A program made the translations under genes and the position numbers. A model generated the notes under the pieces. It searched no databases, was not told where the DNA came from, and saw nothing but the letters and a program-made list of their open reading frames with translations. From NCBI GenBank assembly GCA_002304845.1, contig DBPM01000024.1:1-21834 (forward strand): a stretch of 21,834 nt of DNA, read 5' to 3'. Source of the stretch: Candidatus Shapirobacteria bacterium UBA1420. GTDB lineage: Bacteria > Patescibacteriota > Microgenomatia > UBA12405. Positions 7,044 through 14,084 of this stretch are shown one piece after another; position 1 is the first letter of the stretch; every line of letters begins with the position of its first letter.

Positions 7044-10000
7044 TGAGATATCTCCACTCCCATTCTTAAATCTTTTTCCAATTCTCCTTCAAATATAATC
7101 TGGTTATTCCACACCTCCGCCGCTGGTTCTACCCCATTCACCACCCAACCCACAGGCACATTCACTGTCATTTTTACATCCGTCCTACCGTAACCGCTTT
7201 GTTTTTGCCAATAACTCAAATAAGAAAATTTATCTCCTTGAGCTAAATTAATAGTTTGCTTATATTTCACCTCAACTTCCGCCTTTTTACTTACCTCTGT
7301 CGTTACCAAAAAACCCACTTCCTTTTTACCTAACACTTCCTTAATCACTAAATCTGTACCTCCAATCACCCGCCTCCCTTTTCCTTCTTCGACCACCGCT
7401 ACCTCCGTCAACTGCGCCTCTTTTGGGATATACACCCTTAAATAATTCTTATAATCTCCCCCTGGAAAAGAATTGCTTTTAGCCGTATTTTCGTAACTAA
7501 TTCTTAAATTGTTTTTAACTTCATTTGGTAATATTTCCACATTTCTGTTTATCTTTCGCTTTATAAAATAATTGGCCTTGTTTACCCCAAAATTAGCTTC
7601 TACCAAATACAAATAATCAGCCAAACATCTGTCACTGCTACATTTACCGTCATACATTGACCCATCCCAACCTAAACTTAACATCACCGCCGCCAATTGT
7701 GGTTCATTTAGGGCTATTTGCATCTCATTTTCCTCCAATACTTCCAACATTGCCGACAATAACGCCTCTCCCTTCTCCACCTTCATATTTTTAATCTCTT
7801 CCATCAATTGTTTGCTTACTCCTCCCAAAAAACTGGCTTTCTGTACCGAACCTGGAAAAAAGTTGTTTTCCGAATAATATTCTGCTTTTTCATATAAATT
7901 ATCAGTATTAACCTTTTCCTTAAAATCAGGCACAAACAACTCACCACTGACCTTCAATATCGCTTTCACCGTCGCCAAATTTATCCCAATCACCCCATCT
8001 ACCTTACGCCCAGTCTCTTTTTCTAAAAACCAAGAGATATCTCTAGCTGCCACCGGAAAACTAGCTTGCCAATTGGCATCTCTCATAAACCAACCAGCTT
8101 CCCCTAGATGTTTTTTTATTTCCTCTGGTGGTTCCACATGGCCTTTAAGCTGTCCATCTGCTTCATAAACATCCTGGACTTCAAAATTGATAAATTTACC
8201 ATCTTCAAAACTTAAAATCGCATAAGAGCCTATAAAACCCCCTCCCGGCCTTAATTCACTTTCATTTTGCAACAACACCAAATATTCCCGTCTCTGACCA
8301 TCTACTCCCACTATCTGCCCCATACTTGGTAAAACTTCTACCAATATTTCTGCTTTTCGTCGTTCTACCGCTAATCTATCTCTCAACTCAATTATTTTAT
8401 CTCTTACAGTCTTAGGAATTTTTTCCCATTTTCCCGACAATCGCCCTTGTAACAAACCCATCCTCGACACCGCTTCTCTGGCATTTTTTTGACCTTTCTC
8501 TATCTCTGTTTTTAGATCAATCTTTTTGTCTGTAAACACCCCTTCTCTGATTTGATCACTATTTTGTGCCAAATCAGTTGATAATTCCAATAAACTCAAC
8601 CCTTCTTCTCCCGCTCTCAATAAGGCTCCTACCTCTCCTCCGGAAAATATTTGCCGTAAATTTTCACTTCTTTTTTTTAATTTTTCGGCTTCTTTCTGGG
8701 CTTGATTATACTCACCTTTAACCACCATCTCTTGAGTCGCTTTAATCCGTCCCGGCAACAATAATAAACTCACCGCATTCACCAACCACCATCCCACCAC
8801 CAACACTGCCACTCCACCCACCCCCCACCACACATATTTACCTATTGTTAGCTTTTTCCTCGCCACGCCGTAGTCCCGCTCCGGCGGGGCGGAGGCGGGT
8901 TCTCCCCCTCCTTTTTTCAAAGGAGGGGTCGGGGGTGGATTTACCACGCCGTAGTCCCGCTCCGGCGGGGCGGAGGCGGGTTTCTCCCCTCCTTTCTTCA
9001 AAGGAGGGGTCGGGGGTGGATTTTTCTCCTTCAAATTCAATAAATCAAACTTATCAATCAACGATTCATCCTCCTTGGTTATCGGCTCCTGTTTAATCTG
9101 CAAATCCTTATTAACCACCCACTTTTTTCTCAAACTCTCAAAGGTCAATGGTTCCTCTGCCTCAGAATTAGCTTTCTCCTCTCCTTTTTTCAAAGGAGGG
9201 GCTGGGGGTGGATTTACCACGCCGTAGTCCCGCTCCGGCGGGGCGGAGGCGGGTTTCACCACCACCTCATACATCCTCTCTCGTTTTTGTTTTACCACGT
9301 CGGAGCTAGCGGAGTTGGGCCTTGCCACGCCGTAATCCCGCTCCGGCGGGATGGAGGCGGGTTTCTTCACCTTCTCTCTTTTCTTGCTCCGACTCTCTTC
9401 ATCTACCCTCATTACAAATTCTTGAATCACTCCCTTAACCCCTTCTTTAAACTCTATGTTTGGCTGCCACCTTAACCAACTTTCAGCTTCCTCCACTCCC
9501 TCTAAATCCAATTCTGCCAATTTCGACACCATTATTTCCCGATCTTGAATTACCTCCTCTTTAGTCATTTTAGCCTCATCAAAAAGCACCTTGGCCACCA
9601 CCAAAGAATCAGTTTCTTTTCCCGATATTTTCAATATTTTTCCTTGTGTCCCTGACACAAAACAGGCCCGTAAAGCCGCTTCCACCACATCACCTGCTGC
9701 GACCAAGGAAAAATTTCTCCCCAACTCTGGCAAAATCAAATTTTTATTTCTCGCTGCCAGCGCCAAAGCTTCCCCAATAAAACCCTCTTCACCCATTCCC
9801 TCTCCATAAACATTTTCCGTCAGTAGTATTCGCCAATTTAACTCACTTTTCTGTAATTTTTCCCTAATCTCAGGTAATTTTGAAAAATCATCCACCAACA
9901 CCACCACCAATTTCTGTTTATCGCTCAAACTTTCCCATAAAAACTCCTTGCCCTCAAAATCAAAAATATATGCCGCATTATCCACCATTTCTTCGTTGTC

Positions 10001-10099
10001 CCACCAGACTCTGATTTCATCCTGTTGCAACCTCTCCCGCAATTTTTGGGCCACAAAATTATCCCCAACAATCATGGCTCCATTAAGTTGCCTTTCCAT
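7040..10099 (-). CDS. DUF4012 membrane protein with N-terminal SDR-like domain and repeat-built linker
   Basis: A 1019-residue protein in three parts. Residues 1-~235 look like a degenerate extended short-chain dehydrogenase/epimerase: IVGDNFVAQKL (the Gly-rich loop has lost glycines), LLTENVYGEG, DVVEAALRA, and the closing WLRWQPNIEFKEGVKGVI. The NAD loop and Tyr-x3-Lys are not intact, so activity is doubtful. Residues ~240-415 are a charged, Pro-rich linker built largely from interspersed repeats (PASAPPERDYGV and NPPPTPPLKKGG units). A TM helix follows (~420-445), then the extracytoplasmic DUF4012 region with the hallmark LLQNESELRPGGGFIGSY (~608-625). DUF4012 proteins are found in Actinobacteria and CPR near surface-polysaccharide genes, function unknown. 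The placement beside a flippase and an O-antigen-ligase-like gene agrees. A TAGAAT box lies 6 nt before the ATG, and GGAAG in that gap could also serve as a weak ribosome site. Confidence 0.88.
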   Translation of the reverse strand: MERQLNGAMIVGDNFVAQKLRERLQQDEIRVWWDNEEMVDNAAYIFDFEGKEFLWESLSDKQKLVVVLVDDFSKLPEIREKLQKSELNWRILLTENVYGEGMGEEGFIGEALALAARNKNLILPELGRNFSLVAAGDVVEAALRACFVSGTQGKILKISGKETDSLVVAKVLFDEAKMTKEEVIQDREIMVSKLAELDLEGVEEAESWLRWQPNIEFKEGVKGVIQEFVMRVDEESRSKKREKVKKPASIPPERDYGVARPNSASSDVVKQKRERMYEVVVKPASAPPERDYGVVNPPPAPPLKKGEEKANSEAEEPLTFESLRKKWVVNKDLQIKQEPITKEDESLIDKFDLLNLKEKNPPPTPPLKKGGEKPASAPPERDYGVVNPPPTPPLKKGGGEPASAPPERDYGVARKKLTIGKYVWWGVGGVAVLVVGWWLVNAVSLLLLPGRIKATQEMVVKGEYNQAQKEAEKLKKRSENLRQIFSGGEVGALLRAGEEGLSLLELSTDLAQNSDQIREGVFTDKKIDLKTEIEKGQKNAREAVSRMGLLQGRLSGKWEKIPKTVRDKIIELRDRLAVERRKAEILVEVLPSMGQIVGVDGQRREYLVLLQNESELRPGGGFIGSYAILSFEDGKFINFEVQDVYEADGQLKGHVEPPEEIKKHLGEAGWFMRDANWQASFPVAARDISWFLEKETGRKVDGVIGINLATVKAILKVSGELFVPDFKEKVNTDNLYEKAEYYSENNFFPGSVQKASFLGGVSKQLMEEIKNMKVEKGEALLSAMLEVLEENEMQIALNEPQLAAVMLSLGWDGSMYDGKCSSDRCLADYLYLVEANFGVNKANYFIKRKINRNVEILPNEVKNNLRISYENTAKSNSFPGGDYKNYLRVYIPKEAQLTEVAVVEEGKGRRVIGGTDLVIKEVLGKKEVGFLVTTEVSKKAEVEVKYKQTINLAQGDKFSYLSYWQKQSGYGRTDVKMTVNVPVGWVVNGVEPAAEVWNNQIIFEGELEKDLRMGVEISQ
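8863..8902 (-). repeat. Family A GC-rich hairpin repeat, copy 1 (in DUF4012 gene)
   Basis: A ~40-bp GC-rich unit with hairpin CCCGC (8875-8879), loop TCCG, GCGGG (8884-8888), followed by GGAGGCGGG. Read on the minus strand it encodes PASAPPERDYGV in frame. It forms an 81-bp tandem unit with the adjoining B copy. Confidence 0.9.
8903..8942 (-). repeat. Family B repeat, copy 1 (in DUF4012 gene)
   Basis: The stem CCCTCCTTT / AAAGGAGGG with an A/T loop is followed by GTCGGGGGTGGATTT. On the minus strand it encodes NPPPTPPLKKGGG. Same stem as the intergenic copies near 4713-4807. Confidence 0.88.
8944..8983 (-). repeat. Family A repeat, copy 2 (in DUF4012 gene)
   Basis: Identical to copy 1 over ~39 bp, starting exactly 81 bp (27 codons) later. 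It encodes KPASAPPERDYGV in the same frame. Confidence 0.9.
8984..9024 (-). repeat. Family B repeat, copy 2 (in DUF4012 gene)
   Basis: The stem CCCCTCCTTT / AAAGGAGGGG is closed by a short TC-rich loop and followed by TCGGGGGTGGATTT. It completes the second 81-bp A+B unit and encodes NPPPTPPLKKGGE. Confidence 0.9.
9177..9216 (-). repeat. Family B repeat, copy 3 (in DUF4012 gene)
   Basis: TCTCCTTTTTTCAAAGGAGG followed by GGCTGGGGGTGGATTT. It encodes NPPPAPPLKKGEE. The T-to-A change in the peptide comes from a single base difference against the other B copies. Confidence 0.88.
9217..9256 (-). repeat. Family A repeat, copy 3 (in DUF4012 gene)
   Basis: Directly joined to B copy 3 in the same relative order and orientation as the tandem units. 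It has the same hairpin CCCGC-TCCG-GCGGG and the same reading frame (VKPASAPPERDYGV). Confidence 0.9.
9295..9321 (-). repeat. Family C repeat (single copy in window)
   Basis: A 27-bp unit beginning CCACGTCGGAGCTAGCGGAG, encoding RPNSASSDVV in frame and joined by 3 bp to family A copy 4. It shares the CCACG(C/T)CG head with family A, so it may be a sub-variant. Only one copy is seen here, so its status as a repeat family is inferred from its base composition and position. Confidence 0.5.
9325..9364 (-). repeat. Family A repeat, copy 4 (variant, in DUF4012 gene)
   Basis: Same hairpin CCCGC-TCCG-GCGGG, with changes outside the stem (GTAATCC for GTAGTCC, GATGGAGG for GGCGGAGG). It encodes KPASIPPERDYGVA in the same frame. 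Confidence 0.88.
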
Positions 10100-10105
10100 G
10101 CTTCC

Positions 10106-10111
10106 ATTCTA
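10106..10111 (-). promoter_or_regulatory. TAGAAT -10 box exactly 6 nt before the DUF4012 gene ATG
   Basis: The minus strand reads TAGAAT, GGAAGC, ATG. No convincing -35 lies 16-18 bp upstream. GGAAG in the spacer could act as a weak ribosome site if the transcript starts further up. Confidence 0.5.
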
Positions 10112-10160
10112 AAGCAAAAATATCTTTGCGGAAATCTTTCGGTTATTCTGCGGTAAATAA

Positions 10161-10190
10161 TTGTCAAAATATGTCATAACTTGTCAAACT
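10161..10190 (-). promoter_or_regulatory. Three TGACA motifs at exact 10-bp period upstream of the DUF4012 gene
   Basis: TGTCA begins at 10162, 10172 and 10182 on the plus strand (TGACA on the minus strand), one helical turn apart. Two lie in the longer match TTTGACAA. The array is about 62-91 bp upstream of the start codon. It may be a regulator-binding array or part of an upstream promoter; no regulator is identifiable. Confidence 0.35.
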
Positions 10191-10265
10191 CCTTAGTTAT
10201 TACGTGAAAAAACGTTAGGACAACAGACAGGGAACTATATCTTTATACTGATTATTTTTGACTTC

Positions 10266-11480
10266 TTACTTGAGATTTGTTTTTTGTCTCAATTTCCAGC
10301 CCATAAAACACAACGACAAAGCTTCCGTAGCCACCGTTACTCCCGCCGCTCCTTTTAACCCAAACATAGGAATAAATATCAAATTAGCCACCAAATTAAA
10401 AACTAATACTAATAGACTTAATTTCGACATTTCTTTTTGCCCTTCTTTAGCAATTAAAGTGAAACCTACTAAATGACCTAAATATGAGAACAATAAGGCA
10501 AAAACCAAAATTCGCAACACTTCTACCGCCTTTTCATAACCTTCTCCCGCCAACACCTTAATTATCCATGGTGACAATATCCAACTCACACTAATCACCA
10601 ATCCTGCCGCAATTAATAACAAAGCAGCTGTTAATCCAAACACCTTTTTAGTCTCTTTTTTAGCCGATAAAGTCGGAAAGACTCCGCTCACTAAAAAATA
10701 TGCCGGTTGTACCAAAACTGCATAAATTTTATACGCCAACCCATACCAAGCCACTTCATTTTCGCCTAAAATCCGTCTAATTATCAGAGAGTCCGCTGCT
10801 CGATCATAAGCCGAAAAAATTAGTAAATAAACTCCCATCGGCCAACTCAGTCTTAATATTTTTTTTATTAACTCTTTATCTTTTTCTCTAAAAGAAATCG
10901 ACCCGCGAGCCACATACCAGGCATAACCCAAACTAATAATTCGAGCTAACAAGTATGCCCCCAATACCCACAATAAACTTATCTCTCCTTTATACAACCA
11001 CAAAGCCACTAGAAATAAACTAGGGAACATTACCTCTGCCACCACTTTTTTTTCCATTCTCAACCTTGTCTGCCAAATTATGCTAAAACTTCCAGCAATT
11101 GAAGTAAATAAAAGCATCACCCAAGCTAAAACCGCCTCCAGTCTGATTTCCTTAAAATCCGGCCATACAAAAGTTACTATCACTGCCAAACCAAAACTAA
11201 TCATCGCCATTTGTAGTCTCAAAATGGCCGTGTTTGACCACACTTTTTTCTTTCCGGCTTCACTTTCCTCCTTAGATGCCTCTCTCACCCCCATAATAGT
11301 TGTCCCAAAATCTGCCAAAGTGTCAAAAAACACTCCCAAAGAACCTATCAGTAAAAAATTTCCATACCCGGTCACCCCCAACTTTCTCGTTAATATTCCA
11401 GTCGTTAACAGCGATACCCCCACCATTATTACCCGTCCCAAAGTCTGCACTGCCGTATTTAACACCAACCTCTTAAGCAT
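10266..11480 (-). CDS. Wzx-type polysaccharide flippase (oligosaccharide translocase family)
   Basis: A 404-residue polytopic membrane protein with about 12 hydrophobic segments, starting MLKRLVLNTAVQTLGR and running into LLTTGILTRKLGVTGYGNF, the typical first-helix signature of the polysaccharide biosynthesis / MATE-like flippase family. A conserved DFGTTIMGVREASK lies between helices 2 and 3. These proteins move lipid-linked oligosaccharides across the cytoplasmic membrane. The substrate cannot be read from sequence. The length is normal. It sits directly after the O-antigen-ligase-like gene (9-nt gap) and upstream of the DUF4012 gene, so the three probably serve one surface-glycan pathway. 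A TAGAAT box (11487-11492) lies 6 nt before the ATG and uses the upstream gene's TAG stop. No Shine-Dalgarno site. Confidence 0.88.
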   Translation of the reverse strand: MLKRLVLNTAVQTLGRVIMVGVSLLTTGILTRKLGVTGYGNFLLIGSLGVFFDTLADFGTTIMGVREASKEESEAGKKKVWSNTAILRLQMAMISFGLAVIVTFVWPDFKEIRLEAVLAWVMLLFTSIAGSFSIIWQTRLRMEKKVVAEVMFPSLFLVALWLYKGEISLLWVLGAYLLARIISLGYAWYVARGSISFREKDKELIKKILRLSWPMGVYLLIFSAYDRAADSLIIRRILGENEVAWYGLAYKIYAVLVQPAYFLVSGVFPTLSAKKETKKVFGLTAALLLIAAGLVISVSWILSPWIIKVLAGEGYEKAVEVLRILVFALLFSYLGHLVGFTLIAKEGQKEMSKLSLLVLVFNLVANLIFIPMFGLKGAAGVTVATEALSLCFMGWKLRQKTNLK

Positions 11481-11486
11481 AAGACA

Positions 11487-11492
11487 ATTCTA
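11487..11492 (-). promoter_or_regulatory. TAGAAT -10 box exactly 6 nt before the flippase ATG
   Basis: The minus strand reads TAGAAT, TGTCTT, ATG. The TAG is also the stop codon of the upstream gene. This spacing matches the other 6-nt sites in the window. Confidence 0.45.
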
Positions 11493-12719
11493 CCCTAAAA
11501 TCCCTAAAATTATGGCCAGAAGCCAAGTGTTTTGTGGTAGTGTTAGCCAATAATGATCTACCAACCCTGTCACCATTATTATTACCCCTATCCACCAATT
11601 AATCTTTTTTAAGCGCCCTTTTAAAAATCTCCAAAACACTATAACTCCCACCGTTCCTACCTCACTTAAAGCTAACAATAAAATATTATGAACCGGTTGC
11701 AACCAATAAAAATTTCCCTTTTGGTATTTATCTAAGCTCTTAGTAAAATTTCCTGCTCCCACTCCGAAAATAGGGGAGTCAACTACCATCTTTAAAGCTG
11801 ATATATTTAAACCCATTCTTTTTTGCCAACTTTGATCATCCCAACCACCTAAAAAACTCTTTAACTCATATTCCCGCCCCACCAGTCCCAACACCATTGC
11901 CCCCACTCCTAATCCTATCAATATCCTTCCCAAAATCCTTTTTGTTTCTAGTTTCTTGTTTCTAGTTTCTAGTATCCATGTTAACAGCGTCAACACCCAT
12001 ACCGTTCTACTCCCTGTTAAAATTATTCCCAATATTGCCGACCAATTCACCACCCAATACCATATTCTTTTTTCTAGCCTCGCCACGCCGGAGCCCCGCA
12101 ACGGCGGGACGGAGGCGGGTTTCTTATTTCTTATCTCCTCCTTCCACCACACCCACGCCAACAACAAAAATCCCGCCAGCGAATTGGGGTGTGAAAAGCT
12201 TCCATAAGCACGTATTATTGCTTCATTACCCCAACGCATTTGCGCAATTCCTACACTTCCAAAACTAAAACGTCGTTCACCCAACCAGTACCAAATACCC
12301 TCCAAACTACCACCTTTAGCCACTTGAGATACTGCTAAAAACACCTCCATTAGTATCCATATCGGCACTACTTTTAGTAAATTTTCCTTAATTTTTTGCT
12401 TATTTTCGGTCACCAACCAAACTGTGACTACCCATTGCCCTATCCTCAACCATCTATACACTGCCACCCATCTCGCCTCAGCCATCCACACATTTACCAA
12501 AATAACCAATAATATCGCCAAAATCCTTCCAATTTTATTTTTCTTCCTTTCTTTTTTTAAGCTAAGCACCCACCCCAACCACACTATATCCGTCAAATAT
12601 AAAATAATCGACAAATAATCAACTTTAATCCCTGCTACATAACTCTCAGTTAACCAAAAATGTTTGCCCAACTGTGTTGGTACCAACAACAACCATAAAA
12701 ATGTCCAAAATCTCTCCAC
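11490..12719 (-). CDS. O-antigen ligase / polymerase-like membrane protein
   Basis: A 409-residue protein with about 10-11 hydrophobic segments and the O-antigen ligase (Wzy/WaaL superfamily) pattern: FSHPNSLAGFLLL in the middle, TGSRTVWVLTLLTWIL, then GVGAGNF and the late loop LQPVHNILLLALSEVG (His344). The family joins or polymerises lipid-linked glycans on the outer face of the membrane. Which of the two it does cannot be told. The start is GTG (12717-12719), chosen because the frame gives a normal N-terminus with early hydrophobic helices, and TAGCAT lies 5 nt upstream. Residues ~200-213 (KKPASVPPLRGSGVA) come from a family A repeat inserted in frame in a cytoplasmic or extracytoplasmic loop. 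Residues near LETRNKKLETK come from a heptanucleotide tandem repeat. Neither breaks the frame. Confidence 0.87.
   Translation of the reverse strand: MERFWTFLWLLLVPTQLGKHFWLTESYVAGIKVDYLSIILYLTDIVWLGWVLSLKKERKKNKIGRILAILLVILVNVWMAEARWVAVYRWLRIGQWVVTVWLVTENKQKIKENLLKVVPIWILMEVFLAVSQVAKGGSLEGIWYWLGERRFSFGSVGIAQMRWGNEAIIRAYGSFSHPNSLAGFLLLAWVWWKEEIRNKKPASVPPLRGSGVARLEKRIWYWVVNWSAILGIILTGSRTVWVLTLLTWILETRNKKLETKRILGRILIGLGVGAMVLGLVGREYELKSFLGGWDDQSWQKRMGLNISALKMVVDSPIFGVGAGNFTKSLDKYQKGNFYWLQPVHNILLLALSEVGTVGVIVFWRFLKGRLKKINWWIGVIIMVTGLVDHYWLTLPQNTWLLAIILGILG
11944..11973. repeat. Four tandem copies of a 7-bp unit GTTTCT(A/T)
   Basis: GTTTCTA GTTTCTT GTTTCTA GTTTCTA GT inside the ligase-like gene, encoding part of LETRNKKLETK on the minus strand. 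The 7-bp unit is not a multiple of three, so gain or loss of one unit would shift the frame. It could therefore act as a slippage site. Confidence 0.7.
12083..12122 (-). repeat. Family A repeat, copy 5 (in ligase-like gene)
   Basis: CCACGCCGGAGCCCCGC ... GGACGGAGGCGGG: the same head and tail as the DUF4012 copies. The hairpin stem CCCGC / GCGGG is kept while the loop changes from TCCG to AACG. It encodes KPASVPPLRGSGVA in the same frame as in the other gene. Confidence 0.88.
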
Positions 12720-12724
12720 GCCCT

Positions 12725-12730
12725 ATGCTA
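12725..12730 (-). promoter_or_regulatory. TAGCAT box 5 nt before the GTG start of the ligase-like gene
   Basis: The minus strand reads TAGCAT, AGGGC, GTG. It fits the TAnnnT form at a slightly shorter distance. AGGG in the spacer is a possible weak ribosome site. Lowest-confidence member of the series. Confidence 0.3.
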
Positions 12731-12757
12731 CCACATTTACTTTGCTACAAATCAACA

Positions 12758-12806
12758 CTCAAAAATAAATTTTCCGTGCGCAATCACAATAAAATTTATT
12801 TTTGAG
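12758..12806 (-). terminator. Perfect 16-bp AT-rich inverted repeat after jag; probable terminator
   Basis: The arms CTCAAAAATAAATTTT (12758-12773) and AAAATTTATTTTTGAG (12791-12806) match with no mismatch around a 17-nt loop. The right arm contains the jag stop codon (12796-12798). On the minus strand the second arm ends in TTTATTTTTGAG. It probably ends or stabilises the jag-side transcript. Without a strong GC stem it is not a textbook intrinsic terminator, and the 17-nt GC-containing loop is unusual. Confidence 0.6.
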
Positions 12807-13275
12807 CCTGTTTGATTACAATATGTCTTTCTTCACCCTCACCCTCCGAATCCGAAGTTATTCCCTCAATTTCCGTCAACACCATATGACAAATTCTTCT
12901 CTCATAAGAACTCATGTTGGCCATGTGTACCTCTTGACCAGTCTCCAACACTTTTTGAGCTAAATCCCTAGCCATTCTCTCTAATCTTACTTTTTGCTCC
13001 TCTCGATAATTATTGATATCCAAAACCACTCTCACCCATTCTCCCAATTCTTTTTTAACCGCTAGTGACAATATCAATTGCAACGCCGACATATTTCGAC
13101 CTCGAAACCCGATTAATCCACCAGGTTGGGGGACAGTCACACTCACTAAAACTTGGTTTTCTTCTGCTTCTCCGGGAATATCCTCTACAAAAGCGTTTTC
13201 TACTTCATAATTAATTTTTCCCAACATTTCGCAGGTTAAATTTAAAATTTTTTCGTTTCTAATTTTATTATCCAT
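12796..13275 (-). CDS. jag: KH-R3H RNA-binding protein (Jag/KhpB-like)
   Basis: A 159-residue single-strand nucleic-acid-binding protein. The KH domain is visible as VTVPQPGGLIGFRGRNMSAL with the GxxG-type loop in GLIGFRGR (53-60). The R3H domain has Arg126-x3-His130 in SSYERRICHMVL. The N-terminal Jag_N domain of Bacillus Jag is missing, so this is the short form. The family binds RNA and in Firmicutes affects cell elongation and division. Its position right after yidC is the conserved order seen in many bacteria and supports the call. The ATG at 13275 is preceded by TAAAAT exactly 6 nt upstream. There is no Shine-Dalgarno site. The C-terminus is acidic, then ends HIVIKQAQK. Confidence 0.92.
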   Translation of the reverse strand: MDNKIRNEKILNLTCEMLGKINYEVENAFVEDIPGEAEENQVLVSVTVPQPGGLIGFRGRNMSALQLILSLAVKKELGEWVRVVLDINNYREEQKVRLERMARDLAQKVLETGQEVHMANMSSYERRICHMVLTEIEGITSDSEGEGEERHIVIKQAQK

Positions 13276-13281
13276 GTGGCG

Positions 13282-13287
13282 ATTTTA
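13282..13287 (-). promoter_or_regulatory. TAAAAT -10 box exactly 6 nt before the jag ATG
   Basis: The minus strand reads TAAAAT, CGCCAC, ATG, located in the short yidC-jag gap. No -35 of quality is visible. Confidence 0.5.
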
Positions 13288-13297
13288 ACACAATAAT

Positions 13298-14080
13298 TTA
13301 CTTTTTAGCCTCACTTTTAGCCATAATTAATTGTTGTCCGGCTATAGTCAAACTGTTTACAAACCAATAAATCAAGATTCCAATAGAAAAGTTTAAACCG
13401 ATAAACAAAGTCATCATTGGCATCATATAAGTTGACTGGGTTCTCATCGCTGCCATCATATCATCACCCTCTCCCGGAGTTTGTTTAGTATAAGCAGTAT
13501 CTTTCGGAGCCGAAGCTGGCAACATTCTTTTAGCTGTCCAGTGCTGTAAATAAGCCGAACCTAAGAGTAAAACTAATGGTAACAATAAGTTTATTGACAT
13601 TCCGTTTTTCACCATCTTTGTCGGTGTTTCTGATAATTTTACCCCCAAAAAATGATCACTGAAACGAAAATCTTCTTGAATCTTAAATGGAGCTATTAGT
13701 TGCCCATTAATAGTTTCCGCATTCACTCTTCCATCTACATATCCCGACACCATATTGAAAGCTGAAAAAAACAGCATTAATACCACTATTTGTAAAATAT
13801 TTGGTAAACAGCCTGAAAGGGGATTAACTCCTTTTTTCTTATACAATTCCATCTGGGCCGTAGCTAAAGCTGTCTTATTTTTTCCATATTTATCCTGTAG
13901 CCTTTTGAGTTCCGGTTGTAATTCCTGCATCTTTCGGCCTGATTTTAAACTTGGCAAAACCAAGGGTAATAAAGCTAAACGAATCAATAAAGTCACTACA
14001 ATAATTGACGACCCTAAATTACCCAGTAGATAATAAAAGCCAAAAAGCAGGTTGACAAAGAGAGCTACTAAAGGATTCAT
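13298..14080 (-). CDS. yidC: Membrane protein insertase YidC/Oxa1
   Basis: A 260-residue polytopic protein of the short Gram-positive-like type, without the large periplasmic domain of proteobacterial YidC. The first conserved helix, SSIIVVTLLIRLALLPL, carries Arg34, the positive charge in the hydrophilic groove. The cytoplasmic charged hairpin follows (KSGRKMQELQPELKRLQDKYG), then VNPLSGCLPNILQIVVLMLFF and later helices ending GILIYWFVNSLTIAGQ. It inserts small membrane proteins with or without the Sec translocon. There is no clear lipoprotein signal: the N-terminus MNPLVALFVNLLFGF is the first membrane helix. It starts 4 nt after the yidD stop. A TAAAAT (14087-14092) lies 6 nt before the ATG and overlaps that stop. 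Confidence 0.96.
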   Translation of the reverse strand: MNPLVALFVNLLFGFYYLLGNLGSSIIVVTLLIRLALLPLVLPSLKSGRKMQELQPELKRLQDKYGKNKTALATAQMELYKKKGVNPLSGCLPNILQIVVLMLFFSAFNMVSGYVDGRVNAETINGQLIAPFKIQEDFRFSDHFLGVKLSETPTKMVKNGMSINLLLPLVLLLGSAYLQHWTAKRMLPASAPKDTAYTKQTPGEGDDMMAAMRTQSTYMMPMMTLFIGLNFSIGILIYWFVNSLTIAGQQLIMAKSEAKK

Positions 14081-14084
14081 GAGG

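Noticed and set aside
8845..9096. Plus-strand ORF made of SPRRSPAPAGRRR-type peptides
   Set aside because: It is the reverse translation of the family A and B repeats, not a separate gene.
10100..10265. Possible small RNA or riboswitch in the 166-bp gap before the flippase stop
   Set aside because: No stable GC stem or recognised motif seen; only the TGACA array and the TAGAAT box stand out.
11080..11553. Plus-strand 157-codon ORF across the flippase start
   Set aside because: Antisense shadow of a hydrophobic membrane protein; no independent support.
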